A DNA stretch of 64,000 bases from Cheiracanthium punctorium. Its lineage: Eukaryota > Arthropoda > Arachnida > Araneae > Cheiracanthiidae. Both the position numbers and the translations under genes were made by a program. The DNA lies in NCBI GenBank assembly GCA_038373885.1, contig JAWZYV010012241.1:62001-126000 (forward strand). The letters are read 5' to 3'. Under the pieces are notes generated by a model. The model saw only the letters and a program-made list of their open reading frames with translations. It was not told the DNA's origin and searched no databases. Of the stretch, positions 20,891-32,957 are shown in pieces (the stretch's first letter is position 1; each line of letters begins with the position of its first letter).

Positions 20891-23800
20891 ATCTACCATG
20901 TTCAGTGTCATGGTAGGACCCTGATCATTCTGTATTACTGCATTCTGGTGATCATAATGATATTTTTTAGACTATATTTTCAAACGTTAGTTGGCAAGAT
21001 TTTTACTCTATCGAAAGTTCATTAATAGCATTTGGAAACAAAGTATTAGCTTTTATCTGCTTATTGAATCCATTTCTTTTCATGAGTGCCCAAAAAACTT
21101 TCAAGGAGATGACACATTTCTGGAAATTTGAGAAGTTCTATTACTACTTTCAATTTATGAAAGGTCTTCTGAACAGCTTATTATCAGAAAAATGTAAGAA
21201 TTTTGAAAAATATGTTACTTTCAATTTATGTTTTAGTGTGGCGGGGCTAAATGGGTGCACAGTTAGGATTAGTTAATATCCTGTTCCCAAATGCTCTTAA
21301 TAAATAAACTTTTAAACGAGTATAAATGTTGCCTATTGTCTGAAGATCTATACATTAATTTGAAGCATGTTTTTTACTGTAGCAACTAAATTGAGAGAAC
21401 GGCTAGGTGTAGAAATTGGGTTGAGGTGTCTAAAAAATGGTCTTAGCGTGTAGATGTGTCATCAAAAGAGAAAAATTTAAAAAGGTCGAACGGTTCAGGC
21501 GTGGCGGAAGGGCGAAGTTGCGATTTTTCGCCATAGAAATAACATTGTGTTTTATTGAATACATTATTGGCAGTCATGTACACATTGTTGTCAATTATTT
21601 TACTCCCCACTGTACCCTACTATTTTTTTTATTCAGAAGCTAAAAAATTATAGTGCACGACAGATTTTTTGGTGGGGATTTCTGGAGGTCTTTGAAACTT
21701 TAAAAATACTAAAGATAGATCAAAAAAATCTGAAATTCTTTTTTTTTCGTATATTTATTGTGATTTTTACTGAAGCTGATTAAAAAAACGCATGTATCTA
21801 AGTTAATTAGTAAAAGAATTATAAACATATGTACAGAGAAAAAAATGTAATGAGAGAGAAGTTAACTGTACAAAATTTTTATAAATGCATCTTGCTGAAA
21901 TTTAGTTTTTTTTCGAATCTCCATGTTTTTCAAATGTTCCACGGGTCTTCATTTTTATAGAAATCTTTAAAAATTCATAATAGAGACTCCTGACTGGCGT
22001 ATAAATAAATTTGAGCAACCTTTTCAGTGTTCATGGTCTTTAAAATTATGAAAATACACTATGCATTTAGAAAAACAATAAATTCTTGTGCAAATTCAGT
22101 ATTGGAACATAAAATGTATCCTAAAATTTAAATTTTCCGTGAATTTCCTAGAATAAATGTGATAAATTACAGTACTTTTTTTTTTCAATTTATTAGCGAC
22201 GAATGTAAATTTGCTTACCTAAAAAAATGTAGTCCCATGAAAAGTAGATTTTTGTACACACATAAAAGTAGCTTATGAGGCCTTTTTGCAGTGTATGCAA
22301 CCTTCAAAATATCCTTCTAATTTCTGAAGCGGTTTATCTTCCACTGGCATCGCAACATTCCATAGTTTCAGAGTTTAATTTATGCCATGACTTTCTAATT
22401 TCTTAAATATGATGATTCACAATAACATATTTATTGAAACAAAAGCACGCTGCAAAACACGAAGTTTCCGTAATGAAAGAATTTGGTTAAACAGTATGCT
22501 GATCAAAAACAAGTACTTTTTTTAAATAAAAAAACAGACTTCAAATTACATAACCAAAAATTAACAAAAAATCATCCCCTTTATAAAATAGCAGCGTTTG
22601 GCAATTTTTCTTCAAATATAGAAGGGATTGTCATGCTAGATTCTATTTTGGAAACTTATCTTTTGGCGTCAAACTTCACGATAACTTTCCGAAAGTTGCC
22701 AACTTTGGCGACTTGCAACATATCATCTACGAACACGGCTATTTGCAACCATTTAGGCGATGCTTTAAAAAAAATTTTCTTTGGATTTTCTAATCATATT
22801 ATTCCCATAATAAAAAAGAATAAGGTTTAGCAATATCTCTCTCTCGCCAAGCATACACTGTTTAAAAAATCTGAATTTCACAGACAATATCAACCTGGTT
22901 TTCACGGGAGAATCTCCCTTATTAAAGTTGAGGATGTTAGTTTTTCAGAAATAGGACGTTGTATTAGAAGACATACATCTACTGCATCTAATTCTATAGC
23001 TGGAAAATATTTTATTTGGGGGAATATGGTAGCGGACGCAACAATACACGCTTTATATAGAATCCCCAACAAACTGTAAAAACCTCTAATTTATTTGCTT
23101 CAAAATTTGATATTTTTAATACTGGTATCTTTTACTGTGTTTTTGCACAAAATAAATCTAATTGACATTTATTTTATGCAATTTTCAAAAAATTTTCACT
23201 TAATAAATTTATATATGGTCCCTTAACCCATGAAAATAACACATTTTATTTAATATAAATTAAACTACTGAACGTAAAAATTTGAAATTTTGCACAGCCA
23301 TGTAATATTAATTTCTGCATCTATTTCCATCGAAATTTGGCTAGGTCGCTATTCATAATTTTTTGAATATTAATTTAATAATTCATAATTCATTTTAATG
23401 ATTTATTAAAAATCATAATAACATTAAATTATGTTTGGGTGGTTTAGTTCTAATAGTACGAATAAAAGTCAGCTTTTTACAATCAATATTATATGAGATA
23501 TGAATTAAACTATGAAAAAATATTTTAACATTGGGGGAGGGGGATTTTGGGTGCTCCCAACTCACTCATTTTCTGTCCAAATTTATTGAAAATTGGTGTC
23601 CGGGGTTAAAATGAGCTAAACTTTTTATATATGAAGTGAAATCTAGGGGTTGCTATTGAGAAAAAAAAAGTTGGTGCGAATTTTAATATGTAGATGGCCC
23701 CTTATGCAATTTTTATTCATAGCAAATTAAAGTGTGCGTCAATCGTAAACGATTGGTATCTGTAACTTTGCTGTGCGACGAACGAACGCCGAAAAATGTA

Positions 23801-24589
23801 CAAGTGGGCCTTTTTTTTCCCGCAGCTGTACATGTATGTACACTTTTTTAAAAACAACTATGGTGTTTTACCACCAGGCCACCTCCGCAACCCCCCAAAA
23901 AAAATATTATTGAAGCTGGTGATGCAGTTACAAAAAACTAATCGCCTATTTTAACAACTAAGAATGCGTAAAAACTTTGTTAACGTTGTGTATCCATCTA
24001 CCAACTCAGATACATGTATGGAAAAGTCGGACTGGGACAGTTTTTCTCACGTGTAATATAACTGCACGAATAAAGTGCTTCAATTTCTATTTGAATGTAT
24101 TACAATGTATTTGAATGAATTAGAACGTTGTTTTCAAAAATGACTATTTTTTAATGTACTAGGGGCCAAGGCTCCCAGACTCGCTACGCTCGCTTTTCGT
24201 ATAAGGCATTCGGCCCCTAATAAGGCTTATTCGTAAAAAAGACATGATTTCAACAGACAAAACCCGAAGATTGGATCAGATAGAATGTTACCGAGCTACA
24301 CATTGCTTGGTTCTTGCAGGTTCATTGGTACATAAAAATTTAAACTTCACACTACAGTATACCCCCTACCCCTCATAACACGGAAGATATTTTGTTATGG
24401 GAATCCGTGTTGTACGGGTCCTGAGCTATACTCCACCTGGAGTGCGGACTCCGCTTATAATCGCTGGAAAAATTATTTGCACTTCTCAGAAACACAATGA
24501 TATTTAATGTTGCCATTCAAAAGTTATATTAATTAGAAGCTAAAGCGTAATAAAATCAGAACATCTGTTTCAGCTGTATTTTTAATTAT
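20891..24589. other. No gene recognised; scattered repeat relics
   Basis: Long AT-rich stretch. TTGGCG and GTTGCCAACTTTGGCGAC motifs near 22670-22720 resemble the duplicated unit at 24.6 and 27.8 kb. A 115-codon frame at 22483-22830 has no family motif. A stem of GGGGCC and GGCCCC brackets 24165-24221. No exon or RNA gene was recognised. Confidence 0.45.
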
Positions 24590-25480
24590 GTAAAACCTAT
24601 TGGACACCTTGCGAATTTGCCACCCATGGCGATTTTTCATTATTGGGCGACTTGCGTACATGTAAAGTTAATAAAAGCTTCGGAACAGATAGGATAGCTT
24701 GCCACCCATGGCGACTTTTCATTATTTGGCGATTTACACATGCTCACAACCTATAATTACTGTTTATTTCAGGTTACCGGAAAACTGTTATCCATATTTT
24801 CATTTACATAATCGTTTGCAGATTGGCGTACTTAGCACCACGAATTATACCATCTCGTCGCGCTAGCAAATATCCAAAGTGTACTATAACTGCTATAATG
24901 GCATAGTTAACGCCGTCAAATATTTCTACTGGTAGCAAATAATCCAGCTGGACCGAACCGGCTTTAAAATAATCTGCATTTTAATTATTTTTCATTTTCA
25001 AGATATTGGTTATTCTGTTTTGGAAAAACGGATAATCGCTAATTCTAAACTCCTGTTGTCTAAGCGAACTTACTATTTGAAAATTGTCAACTTTGTGTAA
25101 CACATTTTCAGTTACTTATTTCCTGTAGTTTTTATTTTGGCGTAAAATGGGTGTATTTCTACTTCATGTTTGACAATTTCACGTGATACTACATACTTGG
25201 AAACGCTTTGTTGCTAAGGAATGAATGATTTTATGCCAAATCTGGCAACCATTCTTTTATTTTTTCAGTTTTTTATTAATATCTTCTAAAATAATTCGAT
25301 TTTCGAAATTTAAATCAGCTCATCAGGTTCCTCGGAATTTTTCGAATCTGTGGGCACCTTAGTCGAAACTTAAATCCCAACGGTTTAGGAGGAGATAGGC
25401 CAACAAGCTTTGACAGCGCCAGCGGCCTTTACTTTTTTTTAGAATAGAGATATACCCAAATTAAATTTCATACTGTTCTG
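24590..25480 (+). repeat. Local duplication, unit 1
   Basis: Aligns in order with 27770-29240: GCCACCCATGGCGA, CTCGTCGCGCTAGC, ATGGCATAGTTAACG, CCGGCTTTA, TAATCTGCATTTTAATTA, CTTGGAAACGCTTTGTTGC and TATTAATATCTTCTAAAATA. Unit 1 lacks the miniature LTR insertion, so it preserves the empty site near 24970. Confidence 0.75.
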
Positions 25481-25559
25481 GAAACTCGCGGAATCTTTTC
25501 GCAATCGGAAGATTTCGTTTTGTGTACACAGCTATTCTCATGTCCATGCAAACGATTTA

Positions 25560-25840
25560 TTTGTGAAAAAAAAAATGATAATAAACTGTGTAATCTGGAA
25601 AAGCTTTTTTAAACGAATTTGAATCCCAATTGTATGACGTCATATTTACTTGAAAAGGGTTGTCACGCAAATGATTTACTTTTTTGACTCTCGGAAATAA
25701 AATGGTGCTGAAAATAGCGAAAAATCGCTTAAAAAGGAGGGAGTGGGTGGATTTTCTTAAGAAGCGCAGATTGTTTTCTATATTTTTATACATGATCATG
25801 GAAATTTTCAAGCGGATCGTGCAAACGGTGAAGAAGTTAT
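25560..25840 (-). repeat. Dispersed repeat, inverted relative to 5.0 kb
   Basis: Complement of the 5030-5310 repeat. Shared blocks include ACTCTCGGAAATAAA and the complement of ACGATCCGCTTGAAA. It lies between two direct copies of the AACGCTTTGTTGC-containing segment. Confidence 0.6.
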
Positions 25841-25862
25841 TAGACTTTTTGTGTTAACTGTA

Positions 25863-26160
25863 AATTTCACGCGATTCTAGGTACTTGGAAACGCTTTGTT
25901 GCAAAGGAATGAATGATTTTATGCCAAATCTGGCAACCATTCTGTTTATTTTTCCAGTTTTTTATTAATATCTTCTAAAATAATTCGATTTTCGAAATTT
26001 GAGTCAGCTTAGCAGGTTCCTCGGAGTTTTTCGAATCTGTGGGCACCTTAGTCGAAACTCAAATCCCCACGGTTTAGGAGGAGATAGGTCCACAAGCTAT
26101 TGACAGCGCCAGCGGCGGCGACAGCGGCCTTTACTTTTTTTTTAGAATAGGAGATAAAAA
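25863..26160 (+). repeat. Partial third copy of the duplicated unit
   Basis: Nearly identical to 25160-25480 (CTTGGAAACGCTTTGTTGC through GGTTTAGGAGGAGATAGG and GACAGCGCCAGCGGC). It carries an extra GGCGACAGCGGC block near its right end. Confidence 0.8.
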
Positions 26161-26195
26161 CTATATTCTAGGCTGTAGGGTAAATAAATTTGGAA

Positions 26196-26422
26196 GTATG
26201 TACACCCCCCCAAAAAAAGTATTCGAGCAAGAGATAAATTTCCTACGTTGGTTTTGTATATTAAAAATTATTTATCAGAGAATATGAATTAGGCTATGTA
26301 TAAATATGAATTTCTATATTTCTGTCAGATTGTGCGTTTTGCAAAAACTCAATTATTATTCGCAAATCTAAAATAGGAAATTTCACTCTTACTCGAATAC
26401 TTTTTTGGGAAGGTGTAGGTAC
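26196..26422. mobile_element. Inverted-repeat MITE with about 50-bp arms
   Basis: The left arm, from GTATGTACACC through CAAAAAAAGTATTCGAG to AAATTTCCTA, is complemented by TAGGAAATTTC through CTCGAATACTTTTTTGGG to GGTGTAGGTAC. The interior is AT-rich and non-coding. No target duplication was resolved. Confidence 0.65.
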
Positions 26423-26977
26423 CCGGTTTTATCCAATAATGTCGCTTATTAGAAAATAAGGCATAATATCTTTCAAATGTGATGCAAAACCTGATTCCAT
26501 AATTTTAAATAATGCTTAAAATTCTTCTTTGTTATATTGGGAAAAAAGAAAAATACCTTTCTCTAGTAGGGGAAAAAAATGAATTTCTTGCCTGAAAATA
26601 ACGGGAAAAAAACTGATTCTGTGACTGAAGATAACGGAGAGAAACCGTTTTGTAAGACAACATGTGAACGGAAATTAACCGTTTTCCCCGATACCGGAAA
26701 TGGGAAAACGGTTATTTTCCGGCAGCCTTGCTGCCAGTAAATGGCCGTTTCTTTCAGGAACTTTTTATAACAGTGTACACAATATTGCCAAACGGAATTT
26801 AGTTGCAGGAACTTATTTCTTGACGTCAAACTTCGCGATTAATCGCCATTAGTGTGGACTACATTGGCGACTTTTGACTTACAATTGCCACCGCTTTATT
26901 GACAACCTTTATAGGCAACGGTTTAAAAAGATTTTTTTTTTTTTCAATTTTCTGAATGAAAATATTCCTGTAAGAAC
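26423..26977. other. No gene recognised
   Basis: Repeated GGGAAAAxxGxTTATTTTCC and AACGG motifs at 26570-26730, giving weak internal symmetry. No coding sequence. Confidence 0.4.
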
Positions 26978-27420
26978 ACGGAAAGTGAAGCACCACCCGG
27001 CTTGGCCAGTGCTTGGGAGGGTGAACTCCTCTTTCGGCTGGACTGCTGTGGGATTGTGTACGCTAATGGGAGCTGGTGCACGTAAAATCCGTCGTGGCTC
27101 CTATGTCTTCCATGTTCAAACGATACCTCTAAGGGTACCGATTTCAGATGGTTGATCCCTCCTCTGGAATTGGTTCAAAATTAGGGAACCCCCAGTTAAG
27201 TCGGACTTCCTCCACTGGGGCTCATTTGGTTTGGCAATATCGTCTACACTGTCCCCCTCTGCCACCGCCGTCCTATATAGAATTTCTGGTACCTCTCCGC
27301 GGTTGCCAGAGGCCATTAGAAACAACAGCATCGGTAACAGAACTTGACCAAATTAATGTAGCACCACACATAGAGTACCCCATTTCGAATAAAAAGAAGT
27401 ATTGAAATCGGCTCACGTGT
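26978..27420 (+). mobile_element. Candidate 5S-rRNA-derived SINE
   Basis: The head (about 26978-27050) resembles the 3' half of 5S rRNA, including the internal control region: GGAAAGTGAAGCA, then GGCTTGGCCAGTGCTTGG and GAGGGTGAA, in the order and spacing of 5S genes. It is followed by about 370 bp of non-coding GC-richer body. 5S-derived SINEs (SINE3 class) are known in animals. The body was not recognised. Confidence 0.45.
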
Positions 27421-27544
27421 TTAAAATTAGTACTGAACGCAGATTTTTTTTTTTAATGATTCCGACAAACTGATAGCCTTCTCCTTTTTGAAGTCGGTAA
27501 AAAATGATTCACCACTGATAGAAGTGAGCTTGTTAAATAGACCC

Positions 27545-27640
27545 GATGAGGTGGGCTAATCGCTTCACCTCCAGGCTAATCGCTTAAGCGTACGGTTGTG
27601 GGTTCGATTCCAACTCATACCCTGGTTGTTTAAATTTCCT
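27545..27640 (+). mobile_element. tRNA-derived SINE head fragment
   Basis: A perfect B box GGTTCGATTCC at 27601-27611 is preceded by an A-box-like TGGGCTAATCGC. The segment GGCTAATCGCTT is duplicated (27554 and 27574). It does not fold into a complete tRNA, so it is a SINE relic and not a gene. Confidence 0.45.
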
Positions 27641-28175
27641 TTCTCTGTGCTAGTAAAAACTGTCACTGTGTTCTCAACTTTATTCGAAGAGGATTTATAA
27701 GCAGGTTCTTAAATGCAAGGAAACAAATCCGAAAGTTATTGTTCCAAATACAAAAACAATTAGAAATATGGTGTTTACCACCCATGGCGATTTTTCATAA
27801 TTTGGCGACTTACGTATATGTATAGTTAATAATTAGTTCTAAGAAAACAGTACTTCATACGTCTCTTTTCTTTGATAAAAACTTCGGAACAGCTAGAATA
27901 GCTTGCCACCAATGGCGACTTTTCATTATTTGGAGATTTGCACATGCTCATAACCGATAATTACTGCTCATGTAAGGTTATCGATTAAACCGTTATCCAT
28001 TTATTCATATACATAATCCTTTGCAGATTAGCGTATTTAGCACCACGAAATATATTATCTCGTCGCGCTGGCGAATATCCAAACTGTATTATAAATGCAA
28101 TAATGGCATAGTTAACGTCGCCAAATATTTCTACTGATAGCAAATACCCAAGCTGAACCTAACCGGCTTTACTAT

Positions 28176-28713
28176 TGTGGCGGCACGAGATCACCTCCGC
28201 ACATCCAACACCCGGCAATTGAAGGCCGGTCAAATAGGTACCTTTTGGCCGAGCCGGATTGCGCCTCATTCTACCACCCATAAGGCCCTGGGTTCAAACC
28301 CAGCTCTCGCCCCACGCTCTCCCTTCATTGATGATCCGGACAACGAACACGCATTCTCCTTCTCGCCTACAGCGACAGATGGTGCCAGCACCGCCCTCTT
28401 CTATCTCTCGCTCGGCTCTTCCAAAGTCCGCAACGAGCGGCAGCAACCTCACAAAGTCCGCAACGAGCGGCAGCAACCTCACAAAGTCCACAACGAGTGG
28501 CAGCATTCCATAACGCTTGGAATATCGTTCGTCAGCCTCCGACTGACTCTAGGGGGAGTAGTGTGGCGGCACGAGATCACCTCCGAGCACCGAACACCCG
28601 GCAATTGAAGGCCGGTCGAATAGGTACCTTTTGGCCGAGCCGAATTGCGCCTCATTCTACCATCCATAAGTCCCTGGGTTCAAACCCAGCTCTCGCCCCA
28701 CGCTCTCCCTTCA
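28176..28713 (+). mobile_element. Miniature LTR retrotransposon (TRIM-like) with Pol III-like boxes in its LTRs
   Basis: Two direct repeats of exactly 152 bp (28176-28327 and 28562-28713) begin TGTGGCGG and end CCCTTCA, so each has TG...CA termini. A 4-bp target duplication CTAT lies at 28172-28175 and 28714-28717. Between them are 234 bp with no gag or pol, and a purine tract AGGGGGAG sits just before the 3' repeat. This is TRIM architecture. Each LTR also contains an A-box-like TGGCCGAGCCGG (or CCGA) and a B-box-like GGTTCAAACCC about 45 bp later, plus a CCGGCAATTGAAGGCCGG hairpin. The paralogous unit at 24.97 kb preserves the uninterrupted site. A 143-codon frame crosses the element but has no ATG at its start. 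A dimeric tRNA-SINE is the alternative. Confidence 0.75.
28422..28506 (+). repeat. 30-bp tandem repeat inside the miniature LTR element
   Basis: About 2.8 units, each beginning AAAGTCCGCAACGAGCGG. The third unit is mutated to ACAACGAGTGG. Confidence 0.9.
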
Positions 28714-29240
28714 CTATAATCTGCATTTTAATTATTTTTCATTTTCAAGATACTGGGGCTAACATTTTGGAACACGCGGTTTAGATTCATCCTGCTTATA
28801 GAGATAACACTCTTTGTAACATCATACCTGGTGCCAAAATGGCGCTTTTTAAATCAGTTACCATTTGTCATTCTATTTTGGAAAAACGAATAATCGGTAA
28901 ATCTAAACTCCTGTTATCTGAGAGAACTTACTATTTGAAAATATTCAACTTTGTGTAACACACTTTGACTTATTTAATTCACATACTTTTTAATTTGACG
29001 TAAAATTGGTGTAATTCTACTTCATGTCTGTCAGTTTCGCGCGATTCTACATACTTGGAATTGCTTTGTAGCAAAGGCATGAATGATTTTATGCTGGCGA
29101 AAATTGCAAAACCTGGCAATCATTATGCTTATTTTTTCAGTTTTTTATTAATATCTTCTAAAATAATTCAAATTTTGAAATTTAAGTCAGCTTATCGTCT
29201 TCCCCTAAATTTTGATAGATATTTTTGATCATTCACTATA

Positions 29241-30775
29241 AAACAGCTCAAGTTGCGCACGGGCTGTAACTTGATTTTAAACTGTAAGGGATTCTAAGAT
29301 TATATATATGATATTTTCAAGGGCGGCTCCAGTGAGGGGGCTATGGGGGCCATGGCCCCCTCCGAAGTTTTGTTTTGTAACCTTAGATTCGCATACTTCA
29401 TGACTTCGTGCGTTCAATTTGCATTTTGGACAATGTATATACCCATCTGAAAAGTTCAATGGCCCCCTCCGAAAATTCAAAATATCCTCTATGTTATGTG
29501 AGATGTTCAAGTGTATTGTTCATGTGTTACTTTATGTGTAACTTAAATAGTTTTGGCTAAATTAATTAATAAAAAATTCTTCCATGTCTAAGCTTTCTTC
29601 AAATTTTCCGAATCCATGGACAATCTTTGTGAAGAGCATTGAATTTATGAATATTTCTAATTTTAGTTTCGGAATTACTGACGCCATGCTGATTTGTCCC
29701 CAATTATTTGCTTAGAAATTTTGAAAAAAATGTAGAAACTTTTAAATTTCTTTCTAAAAAACTGGAATTAACCGGTTTTTAGAAAGAAGGTTTGCAAACT
29801 ATCTTTTCTTTACTCCCGGGAGCTTGCATTCGATATTTGTGATCTTCGATTCAAGCACAAATGAATGATTTAATTTCGATTTTGCAATGTTTACGACTTG
29901 CGGCGTCATAAAGTAATGGCGATGCAATGTGATGCTAATGTTAAAAAAAAAAGAATAATAACAAGTGATAACCTTGAACTTACATTAAGTCCATAACGAC
30001 CGTTTCTCTCCAACTTCATCATGTTTAAAATGTTCTTTTGTGATGTATTTAATCAGTGAAAAGAAGCTAAAAAGTCGTTGATTGACATTATTGCGCGACT
30101 TCCCGTGCGTAGGAGCTGAAAAAAAGTTATCAGCATGTGTTTTATTTAGCGTCTGCTTTCTAAAAAAGATATAGTAAAATTGACAATATTACTATATTTG
30201 TTGTAAATTTTCAGTTCTGCGTAATTTTCGTTGTCTTTTTATTCTGCGATGCAGTCATTAACTATTTTTAAAATAATGAGTTGTTTTTATAGTAAGTGTA
30301 AAATTTGCATTCATTTAACACATTTGCTGTTTCTTCGAAAGAGAAACAGAAACTAGTGTGTACATTAAAAAACAGTTATTTGATCCGATTTGATCAGATA
30401 CGATTTATGGGGATGATTGTTATTTATGTAGAATACTGTTTTAATTTCACTAACATCAAATATTATTTAAATTTGCTAAACATCTTGCTTCAATTTATGG
30501 AAGAATTTTGATATTTTTCATTTAACTTATAATGTGCTTTTTCTGTAATATTTTATTCTTACTATCTGTAATACTTACTAGGGGGCTATATCAAGCATAA
30601 AGGGTACATCCACTGTTACACTTGTGACTGTCAGAGCAAATTTTCAGATATGTTTTGATTTTTTACATAACTAAATATGTTTGGAATAAAATTGATAATT
30701 AAAAAAAAAAAAAAAAAAAAAAACATACATGTATTCTCCTACATACAATATAACTAGTTTTCAGCTAGAAGCATT
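29241..30775. other. No gene; one truncated MITE end
   Basis: 29319-29475 has a CAAGGGCGGCTCCAG start and repeated GGCCCCCTCCGAA blocks typical of hAT-type MITEs, but no right end. The rest is AT-rich, with an A run at 30702-30723 and no coding sequence. Confidence 0.5.
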
Positions 30776-31771
30776 CAGGGTTGGCAAGTTTTTGATGCAT
30801 GATAGTTTTTGACAGTTTTAATCATGGTTTAAACTGTCACGTCAAAAACTGTCGAAAACCTCAAATACTGCACTTGTAGTATTACAAATATTAATTGATG
30901 TCTTTAACATTGCATGCATTGTATAAGCTGTGAATATGTGTGAAATGCTAATACTAATTTTTAAGAAATATGATCATCTTTTACATATTTTTTATAAAAC
31001 ATTGTCTAGAAAAAGGAAAAGAAAGTGGAAAGATATTTAATTATGTATCCAATATAGTCAAAACAATATTCTTGCTAATATAATATTAAACTTATAAACT
31101 ATCAATTTCAATAAAAAGTTAGTTTGCTTTATAGAATGCTTTGTGGAAAAAAATATTTTGTTCCTTGTATCTGTAATTAATCAATCAATATTTAGAAAAA
31201 TAAAATGTGTGCTTTTTTACGCATTACATTTAAGTACTGAAATTTTTTACTAATTCTATTTTAAATGTGAATCTTTAGTATACTGATAATTAACGGGGTA
31301 TTGATCTTTATTTTATTTAAATGACTGAAATTACTATGTTATTGCTTGTTGCTTAAAATCCTCTCATTTAGGTTTTTGGATTAAATAAAAAAATAAACTT
31401 AATATTTGCTTTTAGGAAATGTTTAGCCGTACCTTAATATTGAAAATGATTTATTTGTACCATTTATAGTTCTTTTACAGTAGAAAAAAAAATCCAATGC
31501 ATTGCATTCTATGGGCAGTCATATTAACTAATTATTATTAATGAGCTCAACTTGTGTGTTAGCATAATTGATATTTTTTAATATAATTAATTTTAATTAT
31601 GTATTTAGTTTCATGCAAAATGAAAATATACTGCATACTTACTTAATATTTTGTTCTTTTTCTTTAATAAATTAGTTTTTGACAATTTTTGACAGGTTAA
31701 ACCAGTTTTTGACAGTTTAAGGCGCTTGTCTTCTCAAAAACCAGTTTTTGACGTCAAAAACCTAACCCTAG
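30776..31771. mobile_element. Candidate non-autonomous hAT element, about 1 kb
   Basis: The left end CAGGGTTGGCAAGTTTTTGA and right end TTTTTGACGTCAAAAACC then TAACCCTAG are imperfect complements. Both subterminal regions carry many GTTTTTGACAG and complementary motifs, as in known hAT ends. The interior is AT-rich without transposase. No matching 8-bp flank was found, so exact limits are uncertain. Confidence 0.5.
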
Positions 31772-32957
31772 TGTTTTACTTGCTTAGGAAATTTATTAAA
31801 ATATGGATTAAAATTCTCTTACTCTTCTGATCACTGGAAAATGCATTATTGAACATTTGGATTTGAGGTTGAAATCCTGTGAATATTATAGGAATAAGAA
31901 GCTAAAATTTACAGATATAGTAAAGTAACTATTGCTCTTTAAAAGGCAAAAATAATTGAAATGATCTGTTGATAAATGAATTTATTACAGCTGCTTTTGT
32001 AAACATCTAAGTGTTATTCTTGTAACCATTTTGTCCAGAATTGAATTTCTGCAAACATATGTTTTAAACATAAATGAAGCTCATTAAATATGTTTTAATA
32101 CATTTGTTTTTGTTTTTTACAGAAATAAGTTTTTAATAATGACAAAAGGGTGGGAAAATGCAAAAAGGAACTAAAAATTAGAAGAGAAAAAAAGGTAGAA
32201 TTTGTAGTATCCACCTGAATTTAATGATGTAGGACACATATGGGCAACCCACGGTCCGGATGTGGCCCGCCATGGCTTTTGATCCGGCCCGTGGAACATA
32301 TCATGACCCTGTATATATATTTTTTAATTTCCAATGCAGCAGACGATTACAGACTTTATCCTTATGCTGTACAGAGATCAGAGAAACACAAAACAAACTA
32401 AGAATATTTAAAACATTAAAAGCACTAAAAACATAAAATTAGGTAACTAGACTGTTCAAAGAATCTCTAGCCTCCCAGTATCGGGAATACACAGCTCTTA
32501 ATTAGAGATGAGCAAACGAGGATATCCACCAAATTGAAGCAGTAAAGATGGGCATATAAACAGTCATGTCCAGATGCCAGCTGAAAGGCAGCCTCTGCAT
32601 TACTTCTTGGACAGTCGGGGAGATGGGGGGATGGCATTTCTCCACGATTTTTCCTTAGTTCGATCTTTTAATAATAACATAAGTGTTGTCTTCTGTGATC
32701 GCGATAATGCTTCTAGATGCGTATTTCATGCCTTAAAAATTTAGAATACACCTTAAGAATTTCGGAATGCATGTTTTACGCATTGCTTTTCCATATAAAA
32801 TTCCGGCTTATTTTATTCCGTTTTTCCGTTATGGGAAGATTTCCCCTTGAAAATGATTTTTATTTACAGTCAACTCTGAAATCTGTGATAACTTTTAATG
32901 TAAACAGTGAAATTTACAATTAACACTAACAGTGTACCTAGATTGTGTAATCAGTTA
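31772..32957. other. No gene; hAT end fragment at 32241
   Basis: 32241-32310 contains GGGCAACCCACGGTCCGG and GGCCCG blocks resembling the right end of the hAT element at 2096-2804, truncated. The rest is AT-rich and non-coding. Confidence 0.5.

Larger units (their letters stand above)
27770..29240 (+). repeat. Local duplication, unit 2, carrying a miniature LTR element
   Basis: Same ordered blocks as 24590-25480, with an extra 538-bp LTR-bounded insertion (28176-28713) plus 4-bp target duplication. The unit continues past the insertion at TAATCTGCATTTTAATTA and ends near 29240 with the ATATCTTCTAAAATAATTC segment. Confidence 0.75.

Noticed and set aside
22483..22830. 115-codon frame
   Set aside because: AT-rich, no motif, no splice or start context; TTGGCGAC-type repeats run through it.
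27545..27620. tRNA gene
   Set aside because: B box is good, but the acceptor and anticodon arms do not form and an internal segment is duplicated.
28240..28320. tRNA gene in the LTR
   Set aside because: A and B boxes are present, but tRNA stems do not pair fully and the sequence is duplicated as part of an LTR.
28177..28608. 143-codon frame through the miniature LTR element with KVRNERQQPH repeats
   Set aside because: No ATG at its start; it crosses both LTR and internal sequence, and the peptide repeat simply reflects a 30-bp DNA tandem repeat.
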